A stretch of DNA of 64,000 nt from Alphaproteobacteria bacterium SS10 (GCA_019192455.1 JAHCML010000003.1:178004-242003), one strand, 5' to 3'. Counted from the stretch's first letter, positions 53,819-63,105 are shown. Notes: generated by a model not told the origin, from the sequence alone. Program-made: numbers and translations.

Positions 53819-54655
53819 TTACAGCTGACTGGCCAGGAACTGACGGCAACGCTCACTATCGGCGCGCTCAAAGACTTTTTGTGGTGAGCCACGCTCCTCG
53901 ACCTGACCTTCGTGCAGGAAGACGACCTCTGACGAGACCTCACGGGCGAAGCCCATCTCATGGGTGACGATCAGCATGGTCATGCCTTCCTCGGCCAGGG
54001 CGCGCATGACCCGCAGCACCTCGCCGACCAACTCAGGGTCCAGGGCGGAGGTGGGCTCATCGAACAGCATCACCTTAGGCCGCATGGCAAGGGCACGGGC
54101 AATGGCAACGCGCTGTTGCTGGCCACCGGAAAGTTCAGACGGATAGGCATCGGCCTTGGGGCCAACGCCAACCTTCTCAAGCAGCTCACGCGCTTCCTCG
54201 GTGACCTCGCGCTTAGACCGGCCAAGCACCTGGATTGGTGCTTCGGTCACATTCTCAAGCGCGGTCATATGGCTCCATAGGTTAAAGCCCTGGAACACCA
54301 TGCCGAGGCTGGCGCGAATGCGATCGACTTGTCGGCGGTCAGCGGGCTCGGCGGTGCCGTCGCGGCGCGCGCGCATGCGGATTTGCTCGCCTGCGATCTT
54401 AATCACGCCCTGATCCGGGGTTTCCAGCAGGTTCACACAGCGCAGCATGGTCGACTTACCAGAGCCGCTGGACCCAATGATTGAGATTACATCCCCATCC
54501 GCAGCATTCATCGACACGCCATTCAAGACGTGAAGATCGCCAAAGCGCTTATGAAGGTCGTGGATTTCGAGGGCGGGGTTGGTTGATGGGTTGGTGCCGG
54601 TTGCCGCACCATCCTGATCACCATCTGATCTTACGGCCGCTGTCGTTGTCGACAT
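53819..54655 (-). CDS. Polar amino-acid ABC transporter ATP-binding protein (HisP-type)
   Basis: 278 residues from MSTTTAAV at 54655, with ~33 hydrophilic residues before the ATPase domain. Walker A is GSSGSGKSTMLR, the ABC signature [15 protein letters not shown], Walker B VMLFDEPTSALDPE, and the His-loop VTHEM. The sequence around RCVNLLETPDQG and the 20-residue insertion between Walker A and the Q-loop are typical of HisP. It is the first gene of the four-gene operon. Confidence 0.95.
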   Translation of the reverse strand: MSTTTAAVRSDGDQDGAATGTNPSTNPALEIHDLHKRFGDLHVLNGVSMNAADGDVISIIGSSGSGKSTMLRCVNLLETPDQGVIKIAGEQIRMRARRDGTAEPADRRQVDRIRASLGMVFQGFNLWSHMTALENVTEAPIQVLGRSKREVTEEARELLEKVGVGPKADAYPSELSGGQQQRVAIARALAMRPKVMLFDEPTSALDPELVGEVLRVMRALAEEGMTMLIVTHEMGFAREVSSEVVFLHEGQVEERGSPQKVFERADSERCRQFLASQL

Positions 54656-54856
54656 GCCTGTCCTTATATTCGATTGCCGTGGCTGATGTGGCTCAGCTCG
54701 TCTTTCATCAGGCCTTGGGCTTTGCGCTTTGGACCGGATGACGCTTTCGTTACAGCGCGAGCAGGCTAAGTGGAAAACGTAGGGCTGCAAAGCACTTTTT
54801 GCAGGTGCGAGGCGGCCTCACCCAGCGATCGACGCGTCTTGCAGCGATTAGGGGCT

Positions 54857-54886
54857 TTGACCCCATCATGACGGTACAGGCATAAT
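54857..54886 (+). promoter_or_regulatory. Sigma-70-type promoter for the HExxH protein operon
   Basis: TTGACC (54857-54862), an 18-base spacer and CATAAT (54881-54886) lie about 40 bases upstream of the first of three HExxH genes. Good matches in both boxes. Confidence 0.6.
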
Positions 54887-54924
54887 CTTGGCACTTAAGT
54901 TGTGACGCGACGCGGGAACAGGGC

Positions 54925-55662
54925 ATGTCGGCATTTGAATGGTTAAGCCAGATGGCGACCGGTGTTGGTCTCGCCCTATCTGGTCAGGCGTGCCCATTGC
55001 CACCGGTTGACCCGGTGGTGATTGTGCGCCCGCTTGAGCGCCCAATGCAAAGCGACTTCACCAAACCCTCCGCCGCGCTGGCCCAGGTGGCACAAAGCCA
55101 GATTACGGCACCGGTGACCGGCACCCAGGCGGCGCTGGGCGGTATGATGACGGTTGAGCTGACGGCGGATACCCGGGTTCAGTTTGGTGGCGCTGATGCC
55201 CGAAAGGGTGAGGGCGCCTGCATCTGGGCATCCCGGGTTGAGGTTGATTTGATCCTGCAGGGTACGCTGTACGTTAACGCGATGTATCAACCGGGCAGTT
55301 GCATGCATGATGCCATCGCAGAACATGAGTTAGAGCACTATCAGCAAAGCCAGCAGGTTGTGCTTCAAGAGCTTTCAAGCGTACAGCGTACGGCAATGGC
55401 TAAGGTTGATGAGATTGGGGTTGTTGGCCCCATGCCGCCTGAGGCTGCACGCCAACAGGGCAAGCCAATTGGCGATGCCATCACCGCCGCCGTTCAAGCT
55501 GAGATCAACCGGCTAAACATCCAACAGCAAGAGCTTCACGCGGCCCATGACAACGCGATCGAGAACCTCGAGACGCTTACGGCGTGTCGCGAGGGTGGTG
55601 GCTATGTTCACCAGGCCCCCGACCTCCAAAGCCTGATCGACGCAGTTGGTGAGGATGGCTGA
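54925..55662 (+). CDS. HExxH-motif protein, putative metallopeptidase (tandem copy 1)
   Basis: A 245-residue protein, first of three tandem relatives. It contains CIWASRVEVDLILQ, YVNAMY, GSC, and EHELEH with His134 and His138 as in zinc peptidases. The C-terminus ends with a helical Gln/Ala-rich region and LTACREGGG. The N-terminus is hydrophobic (MATGVGLALSGQA) but a weak signal peptide, so export is likely rather than certain. The family is unknown to me; DUF922-like proteins share an HExxH but I cannot confirm the link. The next gene starts at the next base. Confidence 0.75.
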   Translation: MSAFEWLSQMATGVGLALSGQACPLPPVDPVVIVRPLERPMQSDFTKPSAALAQVAQSQITAPVTGTQAALGGMMTVELTADTRVQFGGADARKGEGACIWASRVEVDLILQGTLYVNAMYQPGSCMHDAIAEHELEHYQQSQQVVLQELSSVQRTAMAKVDEIGVVGPMPPEAARQQGKPIGDAITAAVQAEINRLNIQQQELHAAHDNAIENLETLTACREGGGYVHQAPDLQSLIDAVGEDG

Positions 55663-56373
55663 GTGACTGCGTGGATCGCCGGTTTAGGTCTTTTGACAAT
55701 TGGCATGGTCATGGTCCCGGGCGCCCAGGCAAAAGCGCAGGGAACATTCACCTGCCCTGAAACGCCGGCGGCAACCTACACTCTCGCCATCGATAGCCAA
55801 GACGTACAGATCATCGAAAATGCGGGGCCAGAGCAGCTGCGGGGCCTGTATGATCAACACAACCGCGCCCATGGCCATTACGGCAGCAGCCCCGCCGATA
55901 ACCAGCATGCCGTGATTGGCGGCCTGCACCATGGCGAACTTCGCCTGCGCAGTGAGATTAAGATGCTGCAGGCCACACGGTCGGATTCATCAATGGCCTG
56001 TCTTGGTGTTCAAGTGCTTGAGCTGTCTTTGGTTTATAAGCCGGTGATTTACATCTCTCGGACTAAGCCCAGAGGCAGTTGCGAGTATCAGGCTGCCCTA
56101 CAACATGAATATAAGCACCTGACAACCGACCTCAGAATTCTACGTGATTGGGTGCCTAGTTTACGAGATGCGGCAAAGGCCGGTCTCGATAAGGTGGCTC
56201 AGCCGATGCGGGTAAGGGCAACTGATCTGGCCCGGGCCAGGGATGACATTCAACGGCGGGTTGTGGCACCGCTCGATCGGGTGATGGATCAGGTGGAAGC
56301 AGAGCGTGATCGCCAGCAAAGTGCCATCGATACGCCGGAAGAGTATGAGAGGGTGGCGCGCCAATGTCCTTGA
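55663..56373 (+). CDS. HExxH-motif exported protein, putative metallopeptidase (tandem copy 2)
   Basis: 236 residues from a GTG that abuts the previous stop. A signal peptide (WIAGLGLLTIGMVMVPGAQA) is clear. The core is CLGVQVLELSLVYKPVIYIS, GSCEYQAALQHEYKH with His148, then TTDLRILRDW. The two core cysteines may form a disulfide. The C-terminal pattern QSAIDTPEEYERVARQC is repeated in copy 3. The third zinc ligand cannot be assigned; an Asp three residues past the second His (HLTTD) is shared with copy 3. Confidence 0.78.
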   Translation: MTAWIAGLGLLTIGMVMVPGAQAKAQGTFTCPETPAATYTLAIDSQDVQIIENAGPEQLRGLYDQHNRAHGHYGSSPADNQHAVIGGLHHGELRLRSEIKMLQATRSDSSMACLGVQVLELSLVYKPVIYISRTKPRGSCEYQAALQHEYKHLTTDLRILRDWVPSLRDAAKAGLDKVAQPMRVRATDLARARDDIQRRVVAPLDRVMDQVEAERDRQQSAIDTPEEYERVARQCP

Positions 56374-57044
56374 GAATGTTTGGGATCACAATCGCTGCGA
56401 TGGCCTTGGCAGCAATCGGTGTAATGGCGCCCAGCCAAGCCCAGGCCAGCTGCTTGATGGATGGTGTGCCCCAGGCACGGGTGTTGCTAGACATCGCACC
56501 AACCCATACCAACACGACGCGAAGCTTTGACCAGCTAACCCGTATACCTAACAACACTCGGCTGGGCCTGACCGAGGGGCACCAGGTTGGCGGTCTGTCG
56601 GTGGGTGATATCCGGCTTGCCAGTCAGATTGAGTTTGGCAACTCAGTAAACTTCTTCTCCGGTGACACATGCCTTTGGGTTCGTGGCTTAACGATCAATA
56701 TCTCGCTCGAACCTGTGATCTATATCGCCCGCGAGCTGCAGCGTGGCAGTTGCCGGTATCGAACTTTGTTAGAGCATGAGCAGCGCCATGTGGCCGCCGA
56801 TCGTCGTCTGCTTGAAACCTATCAGAGCCGCATTGAGACAGAGCTAGGGCTTGCCCTGCTAGAGATGGGGGCAACCGGTCCCGTACCTGTCTCACTAGCA
56901 TCACAAGTACAGCAGGAGCTTTCGGCTGAAGTGGGGCGTACGGTTGATGCGGCCATGGAAGAGTTTGCGCAAGCTAGAGACCGGGCCCAGCAGGCGATTG
57001 ATAACCCAGCTGAGTATGCTCGTCTTAGCCGGGCTTGCAGCTAG
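56364..57044 (+). CDS. HExxH-motif exported protein, putative metallopeptidase (tandem copy 3)
   Basis: 226 residues, overlapping the end of copy 2 by 10 bases. A signal peptide (MFGITIAAMALAAIGVMA, then SQAQA) is clear. The core is CLWVRGLTINISLEPVIYIA, GSCRYRTLLEHEQRH with His138, then VAADRRLLETY. It ends QQAIDNPAEYARLSRAC. It is closer to copy 2 than to copy 1. It is convergent with ccmI. A role in the envelope, perhaps proteolysis, is inference from the motif and signal peptide only. Confidence 0.78.
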   Translation: MSLRMFGITIAAMALAAIGVMAPSQAQASCLMDGVPQARVLLDIAPTHTNTTRSFDQLTRIPNNTRLGLTEGHQVGGLSVGDIRLASQIEFGNSVNFFSGDTCLWVRGLTINISLEPVIYIARELQRGSCRYRTLLEHEQRHVAADRRLLETYQSRIETELGLALLEMGATGPVPVSLASQVQQELSAEVGRTVDAAMEEFAQARDRAQQAIDNPAEYARLSRACS

Positions 57045-57052
57045 GTTATCCC

Positions 57053-57685
57053 CTACTGATCAGTGGTGCCGAGGCGGTCTCGCAGGCCTGGCAGCCAGGG
57101 TTCATCGCCGTTAGCCTCAGCTAACAGCGCCTCCCAGCGCTCCCTGGCGGCATCCAATTTGCCCGCCTGCCATAGCGCCAGCCCAGCATAGAACCGCGCA
57201 CCCTGTTGGTCCGGCTCAACCCGTAGGATGTCATCGATCAGATCAATCGCTTCCGGCGTTACCAGCCCTTCCTCACTGGCTATCAGCGCCTCAAGCTGGG
57301 CGAGCCTGAGGGCCGTATTGCCGCCGCTAAGATCTGCCGCCCGTGCAAAGGCGGCAGCGGCATCCCGGTGCCGTTGAAGTTGGGCCCAAGCCTGCCCCAA
57401 TAACGCCCAGCCTGCCGCATCCCCTCGTTCATTGCCCAGATTGGCTGCCATCTCTTCGGCGGCAGCAACCATCATGGCCTGTTGGTTTAGGAAGCCCTGA
57501 TCCCGGCCAGCGAGTGGCTGATCAGGTAAATCCGGGTTACCGGCCCAGAGATAGATGCCAATCGCAGCCAAGGGCACCGTGGCGATGATCACCATGCTAG
57601 CGGTTTTCTGACGCTTCAGTGGGGCCGCCACAACGGCACAAACCAAGGCAGAAATGACAGCGGCGGCAATCCAGAGGCTACACAT
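57053..57685 (-). CDS. ccmI: Cytochrome c maturation protein CcmI (TPR domain)
   Basis: It holds apocytochrome c for haem attachment with CcmF-CcmH. It has 210 residues, with two N-terminal hydrophobic helices and three to four TPR-like repeats (AAGWALLGQAWAQLQRHRDAAAAFARA, ARFYAGLALWQAGKLDAARERWEALL). Many alphaproteobacterial CcmI proteins exceed 350 residues, so this is a short form. It is the last gene of the ccm operon, 18 bases after ccmH. Confidence 0.85.
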   Translation of the reverse strand: MCSLWIAAAVISALVCAVVAAPLKRQKTASMVIIATVPLAAIGIYLWAGNPDLPDQPLAGRDQGFLNQQAMMVAAAEEMAANLGNERGDAAGWALLGQAWAQLQRHRDAAAAFARAADLSGGNTALRLAQLEALIASEEGLVTPEAIDLIDDILRVEPDQQGARFYAGLALWQAGKLDAARERWEALLAEANGDEPWLPGLRDRLGTTDQ

Positions 57686-57703
57686 ATCAGGAACTACGCG
57701 GGT

Positions 57704-58189
57704 TTAACCGCGCCCCTCCCGTTGGTCATCTTCCTCCCATTGGTCGATCGGCAGCGGTGCTAAGACTGGTGCATTGGTGGCCCGTCGACGGAACCATAGG
57801 GTTGCCAACACCAGTAGCGTCAGGGCGGCTGGCAGGCCCCATAGTAGGTAGGTGCGTGTTGTCACCGGTGGGCTCAACAACACCCGCTCACCATAACGAT
57901 CGATCAGCGCCGTGATAATTTCACTATCCTCAGCCCCGCCGGAGAGCTCACGACGGATGAACCGCTGCATATCTAGGGCGAGGGTGGCTTCTGAATCCGC
58001 AATGGATTGGTTGGCACAAACCACACAGCGCAGATCTTCAGCCAATGCCCGGGCCCGTTGCTCCAGCGCCGGGTCTTCCAGCAGTTCCTCTGGCGGTAGG
58101 GTGCCTGCCGCACTGTATTTTTGTCCGACAATGGGGCAAAAAAGTAGGCATAAGGCTATGAAAAATATAAGTGTCGTGTGCTTGTTCAT
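57704..58189 (-). CDS. ccmH: Cytochrome c maturation protein CcmH
   Basis: A membrane-anchored thiol oxidoreductase of the System I apparatus. It has 161 residues, with a signal/anchor helix at the N-terminus, the redox motif LRCVVCANQSIADS (CxxC) near residue 54, the family segment EIITALIDRYGERVLLSPP, and a C-terminal membrane helix (LLWGLPAALTLLVLATLWF). Its start overlaps the end of ccmG by 4 bases. Confidence 0.95.
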   Translation of the reverse strand: MNKHTTLIFFIALCLLFCPIVGQKYSAAGTLPPEELLEDPALEQRARALAEDLRCVVCANQSIADSEATLALDMQRFIRRELSGGAEDSEIITALIDRYGERVLLSPPVTTRTYLLWGLPAALTLLVLATLWFRRRATNAPVLAPLPIDQWEEDDQREGRG

Positions 58190-58794
58190 CGAACGCTCTC
58201 TTGCTCGATCTGTGCAAGTACGGCATCCAATTGGTCGATCTGAATATCGGTGATTGGGCCCTGAAAGCGGAAGCGGATCATCCCGGCACGGTCGATGACG
58301 AAGGTTTCCGGCATACCGGTAATGCCAAAGCCAAGCGCCGCCTTGCCAAGCGGATCCAGCCCCGCGGCCTCGAAGGGATTTCCAGCCTTCACGAGGTAGT
58401 CGGCCGCCGCCTCTGGCCGATCACGATAGGCGATGCCGAATAGGGTGAGGTCGTCACGCCGGGCCAGGGCCATAAGGTAGGGGTGCTCAATCCGGCAGGG
58501 GGCACACCAAGACGCGAAGAAATTCACCATCTTAAATGGCGTCTCGCTAGACAGAACCGCGCCGATATCCAGGCCTTGGATCGGGCCATCGGCGTCTGTG
58601 CCATCGAGTGAGAATTCAGGTAAGGCGCGTTCCTGCAAGGTGGTATCGAGCTGACCGATGATCAGGGCGTCTGGTGCTGGTCGGCTTAGGGCAATCGCAA
58701 ACCCGACAACCAAGAGCAATACCAGGGCAGCCGGTAGCCAGACCAGCAAGCGTCGCTCGGTCTTCACGGGATCGATGGGGGCTTCATCACTCAT
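58186..58794 (-). CDS. ccmG: Thiol:disulfide interchange protein CcmG/DsbE
   Basis: A periplasmic thioredoxin-like reductant of apocytochrome c. It has 202 residues. A single N-terminal helix (LVWLPAALVLLLVVGFAIAL) anchors it. The active site FFASWCAPCRIEHP is of the WCxPC type, and GITGMPETFVIDR carries the cis-Pro and CcmG signature. It overlaps both ccmF and ccmH by 4 bases. Confidence 0.95.
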   Translation of the reverse strand: MSDEAPIDPVKTERRLLVWLPAALVLLLVVGFAIALSRPAPDALIIGQLDTTLQERALPEFSLDGTDADGPIQGLDIGAVLSSETPFKMVNFFASWCAPCRIEHPYLMALARRDDLTLFGIAYRDRPEAAADYLVKAGNPFEAAGLDPLGKAALGFGITGMPETFVIDRAGMIRFRFQGPITDIQIDQLDAVLAQIEQESVR

Positions 58795-60803
58795 GTGACG
58801 GCCTCGCTAGCACCGGTGACGGCATCGGTCTTTGGTTGCGCCTTATGCTGAAACAGCCGGTCAGCCGCGGCGATCAGGCCGCCAAAGGCCATGATGAAGG
58901 AACCAAGCCAGATCAGCACGATCATCGGGTGATACTGCAGATGCAGTGACCACGCGGCGGCCGCATTGGTATTGCCAGGCTCAAGCGGGGCATTGACCTC
59001 ATCCGGCTGGCCGAGGGTGGCATAGAGGTTGCCCCAGCCATCAAACCGGATTGCGGCCTCGGTCGTGCGCATCTGCGCGACCGGGTACCAGCGCTTCTCT
59101 GGCTCCAGGCTGAAGCCATCACCTTTTAACACGCCCCGATCGGCATCGTAATTCGGTCCATCGGCACGGCTCGCCCCATCAAACACTAGATTATGGCCGG
59201 CGAGGCTCACGGTTTGTCCGGGCTCAAGGCGCAGGATCTTTTCTTCACTCCACACGGCTGACCCCGCAATGCCCAGCACCATGACGCCAACGCCCAGATG
59301 GGCAATGGTCATCCCCTGCTGCCAGGCGGGCAGGTGCCAGCCCTTAGCGAGGCTTTGACCGGCGCGGTCCCACCATTGAATGGCGCTAGTGGCGATGATC
59401 CAGAAACCGGAGGCAAGACCCAGCCCAGCCAGTGCACCCCCCAAAGTCTCAGGTCGCACCACAGCGGCACCCAGCCCAAGGCAAATCAAGCCGGCCCAAC
59501 GGAGGCGCTTCATCGCCGGGGCCAAAGTGGCCTGGCGCCAGGGTAGGAAGGGCGCAACACCAATGGCTAAGAGGAGCGGGGCAAAGATGGGCACCACGGT
59601 CGCCTCAAAATAGGGTGGGCCAACGGAGACGGGCGGCAGGTTGAGGATCTGAAGGAAGAGTGGGTACAGCGTACCGAGCAACACCACGGCACAGCTGAGG
59701 GCCAGTAAGAGGTTGTTGAGGATCAGTGCACCCTCACGGCTAACGGGTGCGAATTCCGGGTTTGGTGGCATCGCTTTGGCCTGGCCAGCGCGCCAGCCAT
59801 AAAGAGCTAAGGCACCGGTCACCGATACACCGATCAGGACGAGGATCGCGGCACCCCGATCCGGATCCAGTGCAAAGGCGTGGACCGAGGTAAGCACGCC
59901 AGAGCGGACCAGAAACGTGCCCAGCAAGGACAAGGAGAAGGTTAGGATTGCCAGCAGGACGGTCCAACTGGCCATGGCCTGTCGCTTCGCCAGGACATGG
60001 ATTGAATGCAAAAGGGCGGTGCCCGCCAGCCATGGCAGCAGGCTGGCATTCTCAACCGGGTCCCAGAACCACCATCCACCCCAGCCAAGCTCGTAATACG
60101 CCCACCAGGAGCCGAGGGAGATGCCGACGGTTAGGGCCGACCAAGCGACTAGCACGGGGCGGCCAGTGGCCCGGGCCCAGTCACGATCAATCTTGCCAAT
60201 CAGAAGACCTGCGACAGCGAAGGCAAAGGCGCTCGCAAACCCGACATAGCCCAGATAAAGCAGCGGCGGGTGCAGCGCCAAGGCAGGGTCCTGCAGCAGC
60301 GGGTTCAGATCCTGACCATCAACCGGCGCTTCCAGCAGCCGGGAAAATGGGTTGGAGGTGGCAATCAACAGGATCAGAAAGCCGATCCCAAGCAGGCCAT
60401 GCACGCCAACGCTAACGGTTCTCAGCGGTGGGTCCCCACGATCCCGGTCGGGTCGTCCAGCAACGGCAGCGCCGAAGGCAGCTAGCACTAGAACCCAGAG
60501 CAACAACGACCCCTCATGATTGCCCCAAACGCCGGCGATTTTATAGATCAACGGCTTGGCCGAATGGCTGTTCTGGGTCACGACCAATAGGGAAAAATCT
60601 GAGGTCACAAAGCTATAGGTGAGGCCGATAAAGGCGGTGGCGATGAGGCCGAATTGAAGCCAGGCGGCACGGCTCGCCGCCGCTGCCCTGGCGGCCCTTA
60701 CACCCGCATCGCTAACGTTAAGGCTGGCAAGACCAGCCCAGGATTGAACCGCCGCCATGACAAGCGCCAGCACCAGTACAAAATGGCTTAGCTCGGCGAT
60801 CAT
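58791..60803 (-). CDS. ccmF: Haem lyase subunit CcmF
   Basis: A large polytopic protein of 670 residues, close to the usual ~650, that joins haem to apocytochrome c. The WWD domain (ELGWGGWWFWDPVENASLLPWL) is complete, with conserved periplasmic His residues nearby. GVWGNHEGSLLLWVLVL is another CcmF hallmark. About 14 helices are apparent. It overlaps ccmE and ccmG by 4 bases each. Confidence 0.97.
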   Translation of the reverse strand: MIAELSHFVLVLALVMAAVQSWAGLASLNVSDAGVRAARAAAASRAAWLQFGLIATAFIGLTYSFVTSDFSLLVVTQNSHSAKPLIYKIAGVWGNHEGSLLLWVLVLAAFGAAVAGRPDRDRGDPPLRTVSVGVHGLLGIGFLILLIATSNPFSRLLEAPVDGQDLNPLLQDPALALHPPLLYLGYVGFASAFAFAVAGLLIGKIDRDWARATGRPVLVAWSALTVGISLGSWWAYYELGWGGWWFWDPVENASLLPWLAGTALLHSIHVLAKRQAMASWTVLLAILTFSLSLLGTFLVRSGVLTSVHAFALDPDRGAAILVLIGVSVTGALALYGWRAGQAKAMPPNPEFAPVSREGALILNNLLLALSCAVVLLGTLYPLFLQILNLPPVSVGPPYFEATVVPIFAPLLLAIGVAPFLPWRQATLAPAMKRLRWAGLICLGLGAAVVRPETLGGALAGLGLASGFWIIATSAIQWWDRAGQSLAKGWHLPAWQQGMTIAHLGVGVMVLGIAGSAVWSEEKILRLEPGQTVSLAGHNLVFDGASRADGPNYDADRGVLKGDGFSLEPEKRWYPVAQMRTTEAAIRFDGWGNLYATLGQPDEVNAPLEPGNTNAAAAWSLHLQYHPMIVLIWLGSFIMAFGGLIAAADRLFQHKAQPKTDAVTGASEAVT

Positions 60804-61321
60804 GGCTGCAGGGTCCCAGTGCTTTGCAGCTGGCCCTTGGGGCGATTGCGCTCTAGCGCGGCGGCAACCTCCGGCGGCATGTAGTTCTCATCATGCTTGG
60901 CCAGGATCTCATCAGACTGGAAGCGCCCTTCCGCATCCAGGCTGCCGATTGCGACGACGCCTTGCCCCTCACGGAACAGATCGGGGAGGATGCCGCGGTA
61001 GGTAACCGGGGTTGTGGCCTCGTAATCCGTAACGACGAAGTGGACCACCAGGCCGCCGGGTTCACGCTCAATCGAGTTATCCGCCACCATCCCGCCAAGG
61101 CGGAAATCGCGCCCAACGGGTAGGTCGGCGGCGGACAGGTCGGCGGGGCTGTAGAAGAAGGTGATGTTCTGCTCAAGCGCGGTGATGGCGAGCACGGCGG
61201 CCGCGCTGACAACCAAGGCACCAAGGCCTAGCCAGGCCATACGCTTGTGCTTGCCCTGCCATTTTGGCCCGGGCATGCGCTGCATGTCAGGGGAGTTTGC
61301 CGCACCGTTATCGAGCGTCAT
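60800..61321 (-). CDS. ccmE: Haem chaperone CcmE
   Basis: A membrane-anchored periplasmic protein that carries haem covalently on a His. It has 173 residues with one N-terminal helix (WLGLGALVVSAAAVLAITALEQ). The haem-binding motif is visible as LAKHDENYMPPEV, with the His and the Tyr four residues later. FRLGGMVADNSI and PDLFREGQGVVA are family segments. Overlaps of 4 bases with ccmD and ccmF. Confidence 0.96.
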   Translation of the reverse strand: MTLDNGAANSPDMQRMPGPKWQGKHKRMAWLGLGALVVSAAAVLAITALEQNITFFYSPADLSAADLPVGRDFRLGGMVADNSIEREPGGLVVHFVVTDYEATTPVTYRGILPDLFREGQGVVAIGSLDAEGRFQSDEILAKHDENYMPPEVAAALERNRPKGQLQSTGTLQP

Positions 61322-61455
61322 TTTGCCGGGGTCTCATCTTGACCGGCTGCCCTCATCCAACGACGCCGATACCGCCAACTCAACCCCAGCACGGCAAGCG
61401 TCACCACGCCGGTGACGGCATAGGCACTCCAAACATAGGCGGCGTATTGGTCCAT
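61318..61455 (-). CDS. ccmD: Haem exporter accessory protein CcmD
   Basis: A 45-residue frame between ccmC and ccmE. It reads MDQYAAYVWSAYAVTG, then a hydrophobic segment ending in VLGLSWRYRRRW, then a short polar tail. This is the classic CcmD form: one membrane helix preceded by Y-x-x-Y-V-W-x-x-Y and followed by Arg residues. Its stop overlaps the ccmE start (ATGA). CcmD stabilises the CcmABC complex and helps release holo-CcmE. Confidence 0.92.
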   Translation of the reverse strand: MDQYAAYVWSAYAVTGVVTLAVLGLSWRYRRRWMRAAGQDETPAK

Positions 61456-61559
61456 GGTAGCGGTATGGGTCTTTGGTCAGCTCGAATTATGAGTGCTGCT
61501 TATGTAGGGCGAAAAACGCCGAAGGGCCAGGATTTGCGACCCTCTATCGCAACCGTGAC

Positions 61560-62309
61560 CTATGCTTCGGTCACACCCGCAACCGCATTTGGGTTCATAG
61601 CGCGCCGCTGCATCCGCATTTCCCATCGGCGCCTCGCTAACTCCCCATCCAAGCGCATCAAGATGGCAAAGGCAGCAATGCACAGCATGCCAAGCGCCAT
61701 AACAAGCAGTGGCCATAGCATGCTGCTGTGAATGGCCGGGCTGTCCAGGCGGGTGATGCTGGCCGGTTGATGCAGGGTGTTCCACCAATCAACGGAGAAC
61801 TTGATGATCGGCAGGTTAATCGAGCCGAGCAGGACCAGAATACGGCCCGCGCTATCGCCGCGCTGCGGTTGGTCGAACGCATCCACCAGGCCGACAAAGC
61901 CGAGATAAAGGAAGAACAGGATCAGGACCGAGGTGAGGCGAGCATCCCAGACCCACCAGACACCCCAAATCGGTTGTCCCCAGATCGCACCGGTGATGAG
62001 GCAAAGCGCCGTAAAGGCGGCACCAACCGGCGCTGCGGCCCGCATATAAAGGTCGGCCAAGGGATGACGCCAGACATAGCCAGCAATCGCCGCCATGGCC
62101 ATGGAGCTATAGATCCCCATGGCCCACCAGGCGGCGGGCACATGCACATACATTATCCGCACCGTGTCACCCTGTTGGTAATCCGGCGGGGAGGCAAACA
62201 GCGATAGGTAGAGACCCACGCCAATCAGGCCGAGCGCACCTAAACCGAAAATCGGCTGCAGGACGCGGCTGATACGCTGAAAACGGGCTGGGTTGGCGAA
62301 GCGGTGCAT
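61560..62309 (-). CDS. ccmC: Haem transporter subunit CcmC
   Basis: 249 residues from the ATG at 62309; a TTG 9 codons upstream is possible. It has six hydrophobic helices and the WWD domain (WGQPIWGVWWVWDARLTS), with conserved His residues in YVHVPAAWWAM and NTLHQPAS. It presents haem to CcmE. The 104 bases to ccmD hold no gene. Confidence 0.96.
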   Translation of the reverse strand: MHRFANPARFQRISRVLQPIFGLGALGLIGVGLYLSLFASPPDYQQGDTVRIMYVHVPAAWWAMGIYSSMAMAAIAGYVWRHPLADLYMRAAAPVGAAFTALCLITGAIWGQPIWGVWWVWDARLTSVLILFFLYLGFVGLVDAFDQPQRGDSAGRILVLLGSINLPIIKFSVDWWNTLHQPASITRLDSPAIHSSMLWPLLVMALGMLCIAAFAILMRLDGELARRRWEMRMQRRAMNPNAVAGVTEA

Positions 62310-62400
62310 GGGGTCTGTTATCCGTCGATCTTGCACGCAAAATGGCGTGGTGCAGGCCGGGATACAAGGCGGAACCGGTCGATATGGGTGGTGCGCATGG

Positions 62401-63105
62401 TCACGCCCCCTCCCGGATCAGGGCGCGGAGGCCAGCGGCACCGGCCATGATCGCGATCGGCACACTGCCCAACCAGAACGCGACCAACACCTGCCATTCA
62501 CCGAAGGCTGGCTCCCCTGCCAACACCTGCCGTAGGGCGGCAGCACCAAAGATCAGAACTGGCAACTGCAAGGGGAAGAGCAGCAGCGCCAGTAAGGCAC
62601 CGCCATGCCGGGCACCTGCTGTTAGCGTAGCGGCAGCCAAACCGGTGGTGATTAGGCTGGGTGCGCCAAGGGCAATGGTTATGGCGCCGGCAACCATCGC
62701 GTCACCCGGCACCGCCATCAGGGCAAAGATCAGCGGCGAGGCAATGACCAGCGGTACAACGATGCTGATCCATCCGGCGACAATCTTGGATGCGATGATC
62801 AGCTCCGCCGTGGCACCGCTGAACAGCAGGGGCTCAATCAAGCCATCCCGGTGGTCGATACGGATGGCCCGCTCACTGGCCAGCATTACCGACAATAGGG
62901 CAGCGATCCAGATCAGGCCGGGTGCCACGCCGCGCAGCACATTGCTCGCCGGGCTAAGGCCAAGCGGCGCCAGGGTTAAGATCAGGAAATAGAAGGCCAA
63001 GACGGTGGCGAGGTCCCCACGACGACGCCATTGCCGAACCAGCTCAAACCGGGTCAGGGCGAACAGGCTTTGCCACCAGCTTGGTTGTGTTGGGGCGCTG
63101 ATCAT
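62401..63105 (-). CDS. ccmB: Haem exporter permease CcmB
   Basis: A membrane subunit of the CcmAB ABC complex, 234 residues with about six helices. It begins with an FELVRQWRRRGDLATVL segment and contains DHRDGLIEPLLFSG, both typical of CcmB. The start overlaps the stop of ccmA (ATGA). It has no ATP-binding motif; CcmA supplies energy for release of holo-CcmE. Confidence 0.95.
   Translation of the reverse strand: MISAPTQPSWWQSLFALTRFELVRQWRRRGDLATVLAFYFLILTLAPLGLSPASNVLRGVAPGLIWIAALLSVMLASERAIRIDHRDGLIEPLLFSGATAELIIASKIVAGWISIVVPLVIASPLIFALMAVPGDAMVAGAITIALGAPSLITTGLAAATLTAGARHGGALLALLLFPLQLPVLIFGAAALRQVLAGEPAFGEWQVLVAFWLGSVPIAIMAGAAGLRALIREGA

Noticed and set aside
54340-54380. CG-rich run resembling a CRISPR or repeat unit
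   Set aside because: It is single and lies inside the ATP-binding protein coding sequence. No CRISPR array was seen anywhere in the window.
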